A stretch of DNA of 64,000 bases from Brachynemurus nebulosus (taxonomy: Eukaryota > Arthropoda > Insecta > Neuroptera > Myrmeleontidae). Below are positions 30,713 through 43,597 of this stretch, in pieces. The stretch is from assembly GCA_035578155.1 (NCBI GenBank), contig JAPWDM010000021.1, positions 6,832,204-6,896,203 on the forward strand. The letters run 5' to 3'. Each line of letters begins with the position of its first letter. Position 1 is the stretch's first letter. A model generated the notes under the pieces. It ran no database searches. It saw nothing but the letters and a program-made list of their open reading frames with translations, and was not told where the DNA came from. The position numbers were made by a program, and so were the translations under genes.

Positions 30713-33073
30713 TTAAAACAGCTGAATTTTTCGATTCGCCATATTATTAAAAATGCGAAGAACTTCATCCAGATTAATTAACTTCATTCTTTTCTTTTCA
30801 AAGGCCAAAAATACCATGCCTGCCCTTCTTTCGTGACCCATTGACAGTCGCTGAGGCTTATTGATTGCAGTCAAAGTTGAAAACGTAGATTCGCACACAG
30901 CAGTACTACATCCTATGGTCGCCACAGATGCAAAAAGTTCATATGTATCTTTGAACGCCTCTCGCTGCCTGTACAGAACTTGTATTGTGTTTTCCATTGT
31001 ATTCTCGCTACGACTCAAATAAGCTTTGACTACAGTAGCCTCTTCTCTTGATGGAACCGTTAGACCTAAAAAATCAGTGGAAATTGTGAACTTATGTCCA
31101 TAAATAAATAACACTAGTATTTTACAAGCAGAGATATAGTTTTGTTTAATTTTCTTACTTACCTAAATTTTTCAACGGCATCATTTTTTCTACATCCAAC
31201 TCGTCGAGACTTGCTATCGAATTTAACAGATCGTCGTTGTCCGAAAATCTTCTTTGCAATTCAGCAATTAGTATATATCCAGCGTTTCGAAATACTCAGA
31301 CTTAAATGGCAGAGCATCTAGGCCTTCTAGGTTTTGTCTGGCAGAGGAAGAGGAAGGGCCATATAACAAGTAATCATCCATCTGATTTGATTTTTTGACT
31401 TGTCTTTGCTGGGTCTGGGTCCTATTTTCCAAATCGCCGCTTATTATAGACTTAGCTTCTTCTAAAATTTGATGATACATTTCATCTGATCTCAGTTTCG
31501 TCATTTCAATTTGGACGCACTTTATGATCGTTATCGCGTCTTTTAATCCTGTGCTTCGGGCTTGTAAAGCTGCGTCTGCAGGGTGAAGCATTGATAAAAT
31601 TTTTTTGGCGACAATCATGGCCATTCGGAATTCCAAACTGAGCATGACTTTTTTAATGCCGACACTCTTGGCGACGTCATTACCGTTAAATCTATCATTT
31701 TTGATTTCATCTAAAGTTACCAAAATCGATGAATAATTATCATATATAACTTTTGTAACCGCCAGATGACCTGACCAACGCTGTTGGAGGAGCCGGCCAA
31801 TCCTTTTTCCACCATACAAGGCAGCTATTTTGCCATGATGAAAGAATTCATGTAGCATGATGCATTTATCAAAAAATAAACGAATAAAAGTGATTTCCGA
31901 AATAGTTCTGATGACTATCAAATGCAAACGATGGTTATAGCAGTGAACGTAGGGAATTTTTCGGCCTAATTTATTTTCTATTCTGGTCGCAACTCCAGAA
32001 ACTTTCCCACTCATTACACTTGCGCCGTCATAGCACTGGCTTAGCATATGAGAGAGGTTAATGTTATTTTCCGTAAGGGTATTTAACGTCAATTCCGTAA
32101 AAGTGGCTGCATCAAGGTTTTCGGTTGTTATAACTGTTAGCAAAGACTCATTGACAATTCCATCCTTAATATACCGTATTGCTATTGCAATATTTTCGCG
32201 ATTATTTTTATCTCTCGTCCCATCTTCCATTAGAGTAAACCAGTTCACGTCAGATTCTTTAATATCTTTAACAATGGAAGTGCGTACTGCTTGAACCATT
32301 GCTTGAATTATTTGATTTTGAATTGCAGGTGAACGATATGTTGCATTTTGTGGTATATGACTGAGAGCCTCCTTTAAACTAGGGTCTTTCATGCACGTGT
32401 ATTCAAACAAATTTTGAAATAAACCTTGTTCTTTTTCTTTTTCTAAAATATAATTTCCACGCAAAGCTAATTCGTTTACAACTAGAAATTGTATTACTTC
32501 AATAATAGACTTCACGTAATACCTGTTTTTTTCTAATATTGTTTGATGTATTAACGTTTCAACACTACTAGTCGTAGATATTCTGTGTAATTTTTCCTGC
32601 CACATAGCCATGGCTTGTGTATGAGAAATGAATTTTTCGTGTTTTGGAAACCCAGTTTTCGAATCAGTGGCATTTTTCCAGTTTCTGAATCCTGTAAAAT
32701 TGTACGAAGTCTGTTTGCTTCCATGAGGTAAAAATTGCTGACAAGGATAGCAAAAAGCAGCATCCTTTTCGACAGAATATTGTAACCATTTAAATCTTTT
32801 GAACCAGTCCGCTACAAAGGCCCTATTATTTTGTTTTGGATATGTGTCTAAAATAACTTGCTTTATCGGTTCTCCGATTTGTGCAATGTCAGAAGGAATA
32901 CCATGGCTAACAATACCAATGTGTTTCATTGAATTTGTTTTCATAGGGCTAGGTGTAGCAATTGTATCTTGTACTTCCATCTGTTTTGAGGAATGAGGCT
33001 CTTCGTGATCAATTTTTTCTTCAATTCTTCGTTTTTTTTCCAAAGAAAGCCCGTATACCCATCGCAAGATCAA
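30713..33073 (-). CDS. hAT-family protein, zinc finger MYM-type 1-like, one intron and one likely frameshift
   Basis: A 601-codon open frame (33073-31268) plus a 3' exon. A TTF-type zinc-finger region contains WFKRFKWLQYS, CYPCQQFL and NWKNA. A DUF4371-type RNase-H-like core contains LMEDGTRDKNN, CYDGASVMSG and VHCYNHRLHL. Both exons then lead to the C-terminal dimerisation block with CESTFSTL. A clean intron lies at 31162-31066 (GTAAGTAA to TTTTTTAG, phase 1). The first frame ends at TAA 31268-31270, and the continuation to the donor is in another frame, so one base seems lost near 31275. No ATG stands at the ORF beginning; the first is at 32980, so a 5' exon may be missing. Otherwise well preserved, so a fairly young insertion. 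Confidence 0.8.
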
Positions 33074-33165
33074 TTAATTTTCAGTTAACACTAATAAACA
33101 AACAACTGTGTCGATAACTAACTGCCACGCTGTGCTGTACACTACACTACTTATAAATTATAATT

Positions 33166-34590
33166 TATTAAACATGGGATCGTTGCTTTGTCACTTTTCA
33201 CAGGAAAATTGTAGAAAAACACGAGTCGACTTTCGGCTTTTACACCATCGTCAGGTGAAAAACATAACTAAAAATTATTCTTTTAGGCGAAAAGTATTTA
33301 TAATACAAACTGAAGTAAATAATGTATTGGTGGGGGATGGTGGAGGCAGATATAATCAAACCAAATGTAAGGGAATTCCCAAGTTGAACAATTTTGATAA
33401 AACTAAAAATGTATTATTTGCAAAGGCTCCCGCAGCGAATTTTATTTTAAAACCAGTTAAGTGTAATATAATTAAAATGGCTAGAGTATGTTGGGGAAAA
33501 CCAGAAACATGAAATAGTGGTGAACATTAATTGCAAGAAAAAAGAGAATAAAATATACAGGTATCTATCTGTGTTAATTTGTCAAAATAGAGAAATGTGT
33601 TGATTTACAAGAAAAGTTACACCCCCAGGTAGTTGCTTTTGTTAGACTGAAAGGATTGTAAAATCAGAAATATTGCATAAAAACTATTTTGAAATATTAA
33701 TTACCAGGAATCAATAAAATTTTTAAAAATGGGTACCTGTCAGCTAAAACTATTCGAAAAACGTTAGATGCATCGTGTTATAAATTTAACAAAGGCGATT
33801 TGTTTAGATCAATTTGGTCATTTAAGATGACAAATTGCTGACAAAATATTACACATTTGTAAAAAAGGCCGCAAACTCAACATTTTGGAAGCCCTGGAAA
33901 TCAACAAATTGAACAAAGACCCAAACCACGTCATCTTAAATGACCAAATTGATCTAAACAAATCGCCTTTGTTAAATTTATAACACGATGCATCTCACGT
34001 TTTTCGAATATTTTTAGCTGTACCCATTTTTAAAAATTTTATTGATTCCTGGTAATTAATATTTCAAAATAGTTTTTATGCAATATTTCTGATTTTACAA
34101 TCCTTTCAGTCTAACAAAAGCAACTACCTGGGGGTGTAACTTTTCTTGTAAATCAACACATTTCTCAATTTTGACAAATTAACACAGATAGATACCTGTA
34201 TATTTTATTCTCTTTTTTCTCACAATTAATGTTCACCACTATTTCATGTTTCTAGTTTTCCCCAACATACTCTAGCCATTTTAATTATATTACACTTAAC
34301 TGGTTTTAAAATAAAATTCGCTGCGGGAGCCTTTGCAAATAATACATTTTTAGTTTTATCAAAATTGTTCAACTTGGGAATTACATTACATTTGGTTTGA
34401 TTATATCTGCCTCTAACATCCCCCACCAATACATTATTTACTTCAGTTTGTATTATAAATACTTTTCGCCTAAAAGAATAATTTTTAGTTATGTTTTTCA
34501 CCTGACGATGGTGTAAAAGCCGAAAGTCGACTCGTATTTTTCTACAATTTTCCTGTGAAAAGTGATAAAGCAACGATCCTATGTTTAATA
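33166..34590. repeat. palindromic insertion inside the hAT, 660-bp arms
   Basis: Arms 33166-33831 and 33930-34590 are inverted copies with few differences, around a 98-bp spacer. The 134- and 109-codon ORFs on opposite strands are the same frame of the two arms. Each arm contains, on one strand, CCTGACGATGG followed by GCCGAAAGTCGAC. It is non-coding in my view and resembles terminal sequence of a retroelement in head-to-head arrangement. Confidence 0.85.
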
Positions 34591-35148
34591 TGGATTTTCA
34601 CAAAGTAAACCTTTCTAATATTAATTATTTATAATTTATTATTTTATTATTATATGAAAATATAATAAATAAACACATACATATACTTTAAATAAATAAG
34701 CTTTACTGTTTTCGTAAAATGCTGACTTATTTAATTCTTACATTAACATTTGATCAATGATCAGAAAGTTGAGTCACTGTATTTAACTGTTAGTACCAAG
34801 ATACATTTCGGTTTTATTTGCTAATTTGAAAATGATTGTTAGCTTTTGCCGTTGTCTTAAAATACGGTATTGTACATTTAAATTTTATTGGTTGATTTGA
34901 AACTGATTGTTATGTTTAATTATTACTAATATGGACAACAAATATATTTAAATTTAATTAAGGAAAACCTCCAAATTCCCTCTAGTGTTACTACGCTAGT
35001 GTAATAAATTATTTTTTTTCCATCATCTCATACTATAAACAAATAATTTTCTTAGCATATTATCGTACTTTTTAAGGTAGGGCATTGATATTTTAAGGTA
35101 GGGCATTGCCCCATGATGCCCTCCCCTAGCTACGGCCCTGGTAACAGA

Positions 35149-35402
35149 GTGTCACTCTGTTATTCTGTAGGACTTTTATTCAACACTGACTGATCTAATT
35201 GACTCAAAACGCACTTCTTGAACACTGACTTTCTTGGATGAAATTGGTATGTTTATACGAAAAATAAGGGTACTAAAATATTTTTGCATGTCCCGTTAAA
35301 CAAGATAAAAAACATTTTTCCTTATAGACAAACAAACAATGTTCCGTTATCTCCGAGACATGATTTTTTTCTTATTATAAGCAATGTAACCTTTCCAAAA
35401 TG
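35149..35402. other. X 5' region, right part
   Basis: Continuation of the X 5' region after the hAT insertion; matches 61480-61700 of copy 2 inverted. Ends at the target duplication of the 4.4-kb foldback. Confidence 0.6.
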
Positions 35403-37826
35403 GTGTCTATAAAGCTAGCCCCGCCAAGTCATAACGCCGAGATCCTACTTAGGCTATATTTTTTTTGCTACTTTATACAGCTGTTACCGAGATACAATGG
35501 CGGGGCTGACTTAAGTCTGAAGTCAGCCCCGCCGCCCCTAAATCTCCGGATCTGCTGCACTTATTCAAATGAAATTTACGGAATACTTTTTTGCTATTTT
35601 TTTACCCACAAATTGATTTTTTTGTCACAGCCGTTACCGAGATACAATGGCGGAGCTGACTTAAGTCTGAATTCAGCCCCGCCACCCCTATATCTCCGGA
35701 CCTGCTGTATTTATTCAAATAAAATTACTGAGATAGAATGGCGAGGCTGACAAATCTGAAGTCAGCCTCACCACCAGTATATCTCCGAACCTGCTGCACT
35801 TCTTCAAATGAGATTTACGGGATATTTTTTTACTAATTTTTTTGCTAGTTTTTGCTGCTGACTTAAATCTGAAACCGGTGTAGCCACCACAATATCTCCG
35901 GATCTGTTTCACTTATCTAAATGAAACTTACGAGATATTTTTTTAGTAATTAGTTGCTATTCTAAAATAGTAAGTATAATCATAATCTTAGGAAGATCTT
36001 AAGAATATTTACAGCGAAGTAAGCGGATGAATATTTGAAAACTTTTTTTTAAAACAGAAATAAGCACGTTTATTACATACGTAATAAACGTATTTCGACG
36101 CGTTCAATCAAAATTTAAAGTCTCTTTAACTTCATCGGGCCAAAAAATTTGGGTCGTAACACAAACATGGGTATGAATTACACTAACGCACATTATAAAT
36201 GCATCTACGTATATTACACAAACGCATATTATTAATGCTAATTAAGTTAATGATTAAGTGCAGCATGATTGTTTCTCAGCAACAACTGTGGCAAAAAAAT
36301 TCATTCGTTGGCAGAAAAATAGCAAAACAATTAGTAAAAAAGTATTCCGTAAATCTCATTTGAAGAAGTGCAGCAGGTTCGGAGATATACTGATGGCGGG
36401 GCTGACATCAGAGTTAAGTCATCCCTGCCACTGTATCTCGGTAGCGGCTGTCGTAAAAAAAATTCGTTGGTAAACAAATAGCAAAAAAATATCCCGTAAA
36501 TTACATTTGAATAAGAACAGCAGGTCAGGAGATATCGGGGTGGCGGGGCTGAACTCAGACTTAAGTCAGCTCCGCCATTGTAGCTCGGTAACGACTGTGG
36601 CAAAAAAATTAAATCGGTAAAAAAATTGCAAAAAAATATCCCGTAATTTTCATTTGAGTAAGTACAACAGGTCTAGAGATATAGGGGCGGCGGGGCTAAC
36701 TTCAGATTTAAGTTAGCTCCGCCATTGTCTCTCGGCAACGGCTGCGGCAAAACAATCAATTCGTTGGTAAAAAAACAGCAAAAAAATATCAAAAAAATAT
36801 CCCGTAAAGGGTCTAGCAGGTTAAGATAGGGTTTGTGGCCCCAGAAAGGTCTATTAAAAATAAGTTATGCTGCGATATCGGTGAGTAATAAATATACCAT
36901 TGACACCTATTTTAGCCTCATATCTCTCTGCGTTCTTGAGATAATTGACCATATATGCTAGAGCGGGTATTATTGGAAATTTTTTTTATTCCGAAACTAT
37001 TACATCCAGACTGATAAAACCAAGACTGTTTATTAGGTAGTACGTTGTGCTATATTCTGTATTTTTTACAGAATTTTCTAGCAATTTCTACCACCTAAAA
37101 AAATTAAAAATAAAAAATTCCTATTTTTTTTCCATAGTTCTCGGAGAGGTACAATCACAGAAAAATATATAATGTAGCCTAGTATGTCTACTATTATCAC
37201 TAAAAACTGCATTCAGATCAGATGGGTGCAACGTTTCGAAAAAAAATAAATATCCTTATGACCGCTCTAGAGTACTCACCACTTCATATCCCTTTTTCAT
37301 ATAAACTTGCTTATAAATATATAATCAAGTAGTAGTTACAGTTGATTTCCATTTAAAAACGAAACGATTTTTATGAGTGACGAGTGTATGAGGTAAGGGT
37401 ATATATACAATACCATATGCACGATTGATATATAGATTATATAGTGTATATGTACGGTGTGGATTAATACGAACGATTAAGGGAAATAGGAAGGGATAGA
37501 TTGGGATATAAATATCATGGATCGATTCTATTAAGGTATTGTCTTCTATTATGAATATACCAAATAATACTTGTGCTGCACGTACTATACGAGAAAGGTG
37601 GTTGCGCAATATAATCTCAAGTAGCATTTAGTCATAACAGCGGGCAACATATTAAAACTGAGAGTAAGGTCAAGGTATATCAATACTAAAACAAAACTTA
37701 TCACCTGTACATGTATCAGTATATTTGTCATGTGTAGATTAATAAGCAACGAATATACGAGAAAAATAGATTTTGATAGTGTAATCAATAGTATTGTTGT
37801 CTATTTATCTGAGTGATATATAAAAT

Positions 37827-37911
<85 letters not shown>

Positions 37912-39811
37912 TGGAATTCTTGGATGTTCAAAATAAGAATGTATCGACTGTACAAAATATGAAAGTAAGAGAAGAAACGATTATATCCATCATTGCTGCT
38001 TGCACGCCAATTAATAGGAGCTATAAAGGGAATCACTAACATGGATGCCACAAGAACAAAAAAAAATATTCTTTTTAACACATCTATCTTACTTTAGATA
38101 TTAAAATTCACATATACATGACTAAAGTGACAATGCGTTAAATGCCGTCAGTTTACGTATTAGCAATTATCTAATATATTTACAACAGAAAATAGTCATG
38201 TAATTATCAGTGAGGATAGTTACCGAGACTAATCATAACCACATTACAACAATTAATCAATTAATATTCCATATAATAATGGATAAATAACAAGTTCTTG
38301 AACTTCTTTTTTATTTTTGTAAATATTCACTGTAATTCGGAGCACTGCTACACTTTTAACACGTAGACGGTTATAGTGCTGTGCAGCCTCAAGTAAAACT
38401 TCATTAACTGCAACACGATGCTATAGCACGTCAACGTGTTCGTATATAGTGTATAGTACAACAAAAAGTTATATAAACATAACTCGATTTCTGTTTAGGC
38501 ACCATAGATACCAGAAAGGTGTGATATACTATCCAATACTTTATGTATTCTGCAGCAGATCTGTGGTACCTGTAGTATCTATTGTGCTTAGACAAAGAGT
38601 GAGCTACGGTTGTTTATATAATAGAGTAATCATACATATTAACCCACACCGTACATATACTCTATATAATCTATATATCAATCGTGCATATGGTCTATAT
38701 ATATATACTCCCCTTACCTCATACATTCGTCACTCATAAAAATCGTTTCGATTTAGATGGAAATCAACTGTAACTACTACTTGATTATATAATTATATGC
38801 AAGTTTATATGAAAGAGAGATATGAAGTGGTGAGTACTCTAGAGCGGTCATAAGGATATTTCAATTTTTTTTCGAAGTGTTGCACCCACCTGATTTGAAT
38901 GCACTTTTTAGTGATAGTAGTAGACATACTAGGCTACATTATATATTTTTTCTGTGATTGTACCTCTCCGAGAACTATGGAAAAAAAATAGGAATTTTTT
39001 ATTTTTAATTTTTTTAGGTGGTAGAAATTGTTAGAAAATTCTGTAAAAAATACAGAATATAGCACAACGTACTACCTAATAAACAGTCTTGGTTTTATCA
39101 GTCTGGATGTAATAGTTTCGGAATAAAAAAATTTCCAAAAATACCCGCTCTAGCATATATATGGTCAATTATCTCAAGAACGCAGAGAGATAAGAGATTA
39201 AAATAGGTGGCAATGGTATATCTATTACTCACCGATATCGCAGCATAACTTATTTTTAATAGGCCTTTCTGGGGCCACAAACCCTATCTTAACTTGCTAG
39301 ACCCTTTCATTTGAATAAGTGCAGCAGGTCCGGTAATATAGGCGTGGCGGGGCTGACTTCAGATATAAATCAGCCCCACCACTGTATCTCGGTAACGGCT
39401 GTGGCAAAAAAATCAATTCGTTGGTAAAAAATAGCAAAAAAATATCCCGTAAATTTTATTTGAATAAGTGCAGCAGGTCCGGAGATATAGCGGTGGCGGT
39501 GCTGACTTTAGATATAAGTCAGCCCCACCATTATATCTCGGTAACGGCTGTGGCAAAAAAATCAATTCGTTGGTAAAAAAATAGCAAAAAAGTATCCCGT
39601 AAATTTCATTTTAATAAGTGCAGCAGGTCCGGAGATATTGGTGTGGCGGGGCTGACTTCAGACTTAAGCCATTGTCCCGCCATTGTATCTCGGCAACGGC
39701 TGTGGCAAAAAAATTAATTCGTTGGTAAAAAATTAGCAAAAAAATAGCAAAAAAATATAGCCTAAGTAGGATCTCGGGGTTATGACTTGGCGGGGCTAGC
39801 TTCATAGACAC
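35403..39811. mobile_element. 4.4-kb foldback element with tandem-repeat arms
   Basis: Termini GTGTCTATAAAGCTAGCCCC and (complement) GTGTCTATGAAGCTAGCCCC. Nine-base flanks TCCAAAATG (35394-35402) and TTCAAAATG (39812-39820) differ at one base; the empty site is seen in copy 2 near 61470. Arms contain tandem units of about 120-140 bp with GTGCAGCAGGTCCGGAGATA, ACTTAAGTCAGCCCCGCCA, TATCTCGGTAACGGCTGTGG and poly-A runs (left 35490-36810, right 39300-39790). Inverted homology continues inward (36810-37630 with 38440-39310). The 0.8-kb centre has no transposase. A 9-bp duplication plus tandemly built arms is the hallmark of foldback/Rehavkus-type elements. Confidence 0.85.
37826..37909. repeat. 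(TA)n microsatellite in the foldback centre
   Basis: TA repeats in the non-palindromic centre of the 4.4-kb element. Confidence 0.9.
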
Positions 39812-39820
39812 TTCAAAATG

Positions 39821-40304
39821 TTTATAACAGGGCAATAAATATCTCTTTTGTACTTAAAAATCCTGTCGGCAATCTCAAAGATTATTATATTTCTTGCCGG
39901 CCGTTACTCACACATTTTTCGTTATACGTTAAGTTGTAATACATCCAAAACCCTTATTTTACAATATTGACCTAATTATGATTTTAAATTATTTTAAAGG
40001 TAATTTTAAATAATAAGTGTATTTATTAGGGTAATAAACAAAAAATATTTAAAAATCCTGAAATTTTAAGTAAAAATATTAATACAATTGAAATTATTTA
40101 TACTATTTTAAACCGCTATTTTATTTTTAAATATACCTGCCTAAATCTACCACACACTAGTAAACATAATAATTATTATAACATAAGCAATAGGCGAATA
40201 TTTTCCTGTTGACAAACCTATTACGGCAGGACACACAAAATGTTATTTGATAATATAAATAATGAAATTAGTATTTTCAAGTACTAGTAGTTTCAATGAC
40301 TCAT
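39821..40304. other. X 5' region, outer part
   Basis: Resumes X after the foldback; 39821-40160 matches 61116-61470 inverted. No gene. Confidence 0.55.
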
Positions 40305-40337
40305 ATATATTTGAAATTATCAAATCCAGTTTAAATA

Positions 40338-40369
<32 letters not shown>

Positions 40370-40896
40370 ACGTAATTCGCTATCGGTCTAGACACAACAG
40401 TTACCACAGTGATAAGAGCGAGCAATTTGAAGATGCTTCATAGACCTTGCTTGCCACAAATGAATGATTATTCACTGGTGATTTGACACTTAACAGGAAA
40501 AGTAACCACGGTATGTACGAAATATCTTTATGAAATTTTTATCAAAATCCCCTATCAATTAAAATGAAAAAGCTGCGCAAAAAGCAAAAAACATGGTAAA
40601 AGAAAGGAACGAAATACAAGTTTAAACTTAAGAGGAAACGTAACCACAATACGGGTATACGTAACCACAATACAATAAAGGTAAGAAATACCTTTATGAA
40701 ATTTTTAGCAAAGTACCCTATAAATCAGAATGAAAAAGTTGCGCAAAAAGCAAAAAACATGGTAAGAGAAAGAAACGAAATAAAAGTTTAAGTGGATTTT
40801 AAAATGAATCAAGTCATTATGTCGTCCAGGCCGTATTACATCAAGTTAGGAAGATAACGTCGTATTGTTGAATAAAGATCGTACAGGAACATTATA
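40305..40896. repeat. right inverted arm of X, inner part
   Basis: Inverted match to 26647-27055 and to 59455-59990. It includes an ATA/ATT microsatellite at about 40340-40370 and two imperfect tandem units with TGCGCAAAAAGCAAAAAACA. It ends at the TA target of the Tigger-like element. Confidence 0.75.
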
Positions 40897-41212
40897 CACC
40901 TGACTTCCACTTATTTCATATGCTTGGGTCTATATAGGGGAAGATGAAATAAGTGGAAGTTCAGCGTCGTCCCTTATTTATTCAATTTTAAAAAAATGAA
41001 ATTTTTATATAACAGTTGTAGACATATTTGCTAATGTTACTTAAGTAAAATATGTTATATAATTATAAAATAAATGAAAATGTTTTATAAAGTAAAAAAA
41101 TAGTTTTATAATTAAAAAAAAGATTTTATAATTATAATTCACGTTTAATACTGCAAGACATCTTATACTACTATTAGACACAAACTCGATCGTTTAAACA
41201 GGCACATATGTA

Positions 41213-43581
41213 GGGGCAGTTGGGGTATGTTGACTATATTAACGAAAAACATGAAAATACCATGAAAAACATGAAAAACGATTAACATAAAAATACCACA
41301 AAATATTAATTCTGTTTATTGAATTTTTTTAGATACAAAAATTAACATGTATTCTTTTATTTTATCAATAAAAAATTTTAAAAAAAAACTTTCTTAAAAC
41401 GTTTAATAAAAAGAACAAAAAATTGTTGCATTTTCGTCATGTTACCCTTACATCATATATTATGGGTAAGATGATGAAACATCAAATTATTACTTTTACT
41501 GTAGTAATTTTTTTATTGTAGTAATTTTTCGTTTTTCTGTTTCTTGCGTTACTGTTTGTTCACACTCGTTTTGACTACGTTTGTTTTCTTTTCCATGGCG
41601 CCTTTTTTCTTTTTCTTTTACTTTTTCTTCTTTCTCTTCCAATATTTTTTTCATAGATGACCCTGAAATGACAGTGGCGTACATCTTTTTTCTCTTAGTT
41701 TCTTTCCTTTGGTATTTCGGGGATGGTCGAATATCCCAAATTGACGTTGAAGAGTTTGGCTGTGTACTTGCATTTTTTTGTCATTTTCATTTGAAGCTGT
41801 AAGTTTTTTGATTCCTAAGTTATTAGTTAAAATAGGCTCTACCTTTGACCTTGCATTACCTAAATCAGATAGAATATGTCTACTTTCTGTAGTTTTAGTT
41901 TTTTTCATAAATTCACTTAAAGGTAAATCATCTTCTGATTCATAATTTAAAACATCAGATTCGGGCATTTTTCTTTCAAAAATAATCGTTGCTGAAAAGT
42001 TGGATTCACTAAAAATCATGGGATTAAATGGCTCAATACCGCATGCTCTAAAACCATGTACAGCATTCTGAACATTTGCTGCTTTGAAGTAAGCTTGGTT
42101 TAAAATAGAACCCAAGTTCTTATCCTGAATAATTGTACCTGGGGAATTTACCATAAAAGAATCACAGGCTTGTGATAAATATGTTTTAAGAAGCCCAAAA
42201 AATGCTACATCGAGTGATTGTAGTTTATGTGTAGTGTGTGTAGGAAATCAAACCAGCACAATACCGTTTTCACGACAAAAGTTGATTACGGGTAAATTCA
42301 CATGTGAAGAATGGTTATCTACTAAAAGTAGAACTGGGTCTTCAACTGAAGGTTTTGTATATTTAGAGAAATGATTTAAATACTGGATAAAGCCATCAGC
42401 AGTCATCCAACCTCTGCTTAACGCAATCCCATTTGTTCCAGGTGGAAATCCATATAATAGTTCGTCTCTCATTCTTTTACGTGCAAAGATTACAAAAGGC
42501 GGTATAAACGAGCCAGTGGCATTCATTGCACATACCACAGTTGTATTATGACCTTTTTCTGCACAAACAATTTTCGAAACACGTCTACTGCCAGTTGGTG
42601 AAACAATTTTGGGTAATTTAGTTGGAACTGTCGGAACCCCAGTTTCGTCCGCATTATAAATTCTGTTAGGGCTAAAATTATATTGAGAGCGGATATCCTT
42701 TAAAATTGCAAAAAGTTTGTCCACAGCTGGTTTGTTAAAGCCAATTAAACAACCCACGGACGTACTTTCTGAGATTCGTAGAGACAATTTATTATCCTTC
42801 AAAAACTTTTATAAAAAGTCGTTACCAGCCATTTTTCTACTGTTATTAAACCTATGTGGAATTCCATTCGTTTCTACGTATTCAAATATTAGTTTTCGGA
42901 CACATTTGGCAGTTAGACCCAAACCTCTATTGTTTAATTCTTTTATATAATTCACGAGTTCTTCAGTTTGCTCTTCTGTAAATGTGTTACGAAATCGTCC
43001 TCCATGTATTGGTAGATGTACATTTTGACTTAATTTCTTCAAATATCGTCGTAAGGTTGGCTCCGGAATTTTAAAAATTTGATCTACGTTCTGATTTTCT
43101 TTCATAATTTCGAGGCATATTTTACTAAAAATATACAACAAAACCGTTGATCTTGAACAAAACCATGTATTAAATATAGTCAATTTACCCAGTTGAAAAA
43201 TAAGTCAACTTACCCAAATATGAAAAATACTTAAATATATTTTTTCAAAAAATATAAGCTGTTACTTAAATTAATTTATTATTACATAAATTAATATAAT
43301 TTTATAGCTTTTGAATAAGGTATTCAGTTTTTTAAATTTACTTCTGTGTTAACTTTAAAACCTTATTTTACTTAGTAAAAAACATCTAACCTTAACAACA
43401 AATTTATTAAAAATGACATTTTGAAAAACTGATAAATTTATTATCTGTTTTATCGGTATTTAGCAGTATCTTTACTTGTCAAGAGATGGCTGTATCATCA
43501 GCTTAAAAAAAAAATAAGAACTAGTTGAAATAACAACAATTAATCAACTTACCCAATTCGTCAACTTACTCCAAGTTCCCC
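41213..43581. mobile_element. second pogo-like element nested in the first
   Basis: Terminal repeats GGGGCAGTTGGGGTATGTTG and (complement) GGGGAACTTGGAGTAAGTTG, flanked by TA at 41211-41212 and 43582-43583. The unoccupied site is seen at about 59140 in copy 2 of the outer element. Length 2369 bp. It carries one leftward transposase pseudogene. Confidence 0.92.
41496..43183 (-). pseudogene. pogo/jerky-like DDE transposase, two in-frame stops
   Basis: N-terminal psq/CENP-B-type helix-turn-helix (IPEPTLRRYLKKL) and a second DNA-binding helix region (FTEEQTEELVNYI), then the DDE1 core: first Asp in YNADETG, second in LLLVDNHSSH, third in the LQSLDVAFFG block. The frame from 43183 to 41651 is continuous except for TAA at 42809-42811 and TGA at 42248-42250. 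The usual charged C-terminal tail (KKILEEKEEKVKEKEKRR) appears in another frame at 41684-41496, suggesting one more slip near 41690. Two nonsense codons and one shift make the copy inactive. Confidence 0.85.
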
Positions 43582-43597
43582 TATATACAAATTATTT

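Larger units (their letters stand above)
30465..35140. mobile_element. ZMYM1-like hAT transposon with 8-bp target duplication
   Basis: Ends: left CAGGGCCGTAGCTAG, right (complement) CAGGGCCGTAGCTAG. Perfect duplications GTAACAGA at 30457-30464 and 35141-35148. It carries a leftward hAT-family gene (30713-33073) and, in its right third, a 1.4-kb palindrome. Length 4676 bp. It is inserted in the 5' region of the X gene. Confidence 0.93.

Noticed and set aside
33108..33512. 134-codon ORF, with a similar one at 34244-34573 on the other strand
   Set aside because: They are the same frame of two palindrome arms; no domain, and the sequence reads like non-coding retroelement DNA.
37325..39280. Several 60-100-codon ORFs in the foldback element
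   Set aside because: They pair as the same sequence in two inverted arms or cross microsatellites; no domain or codon pattern supports them.
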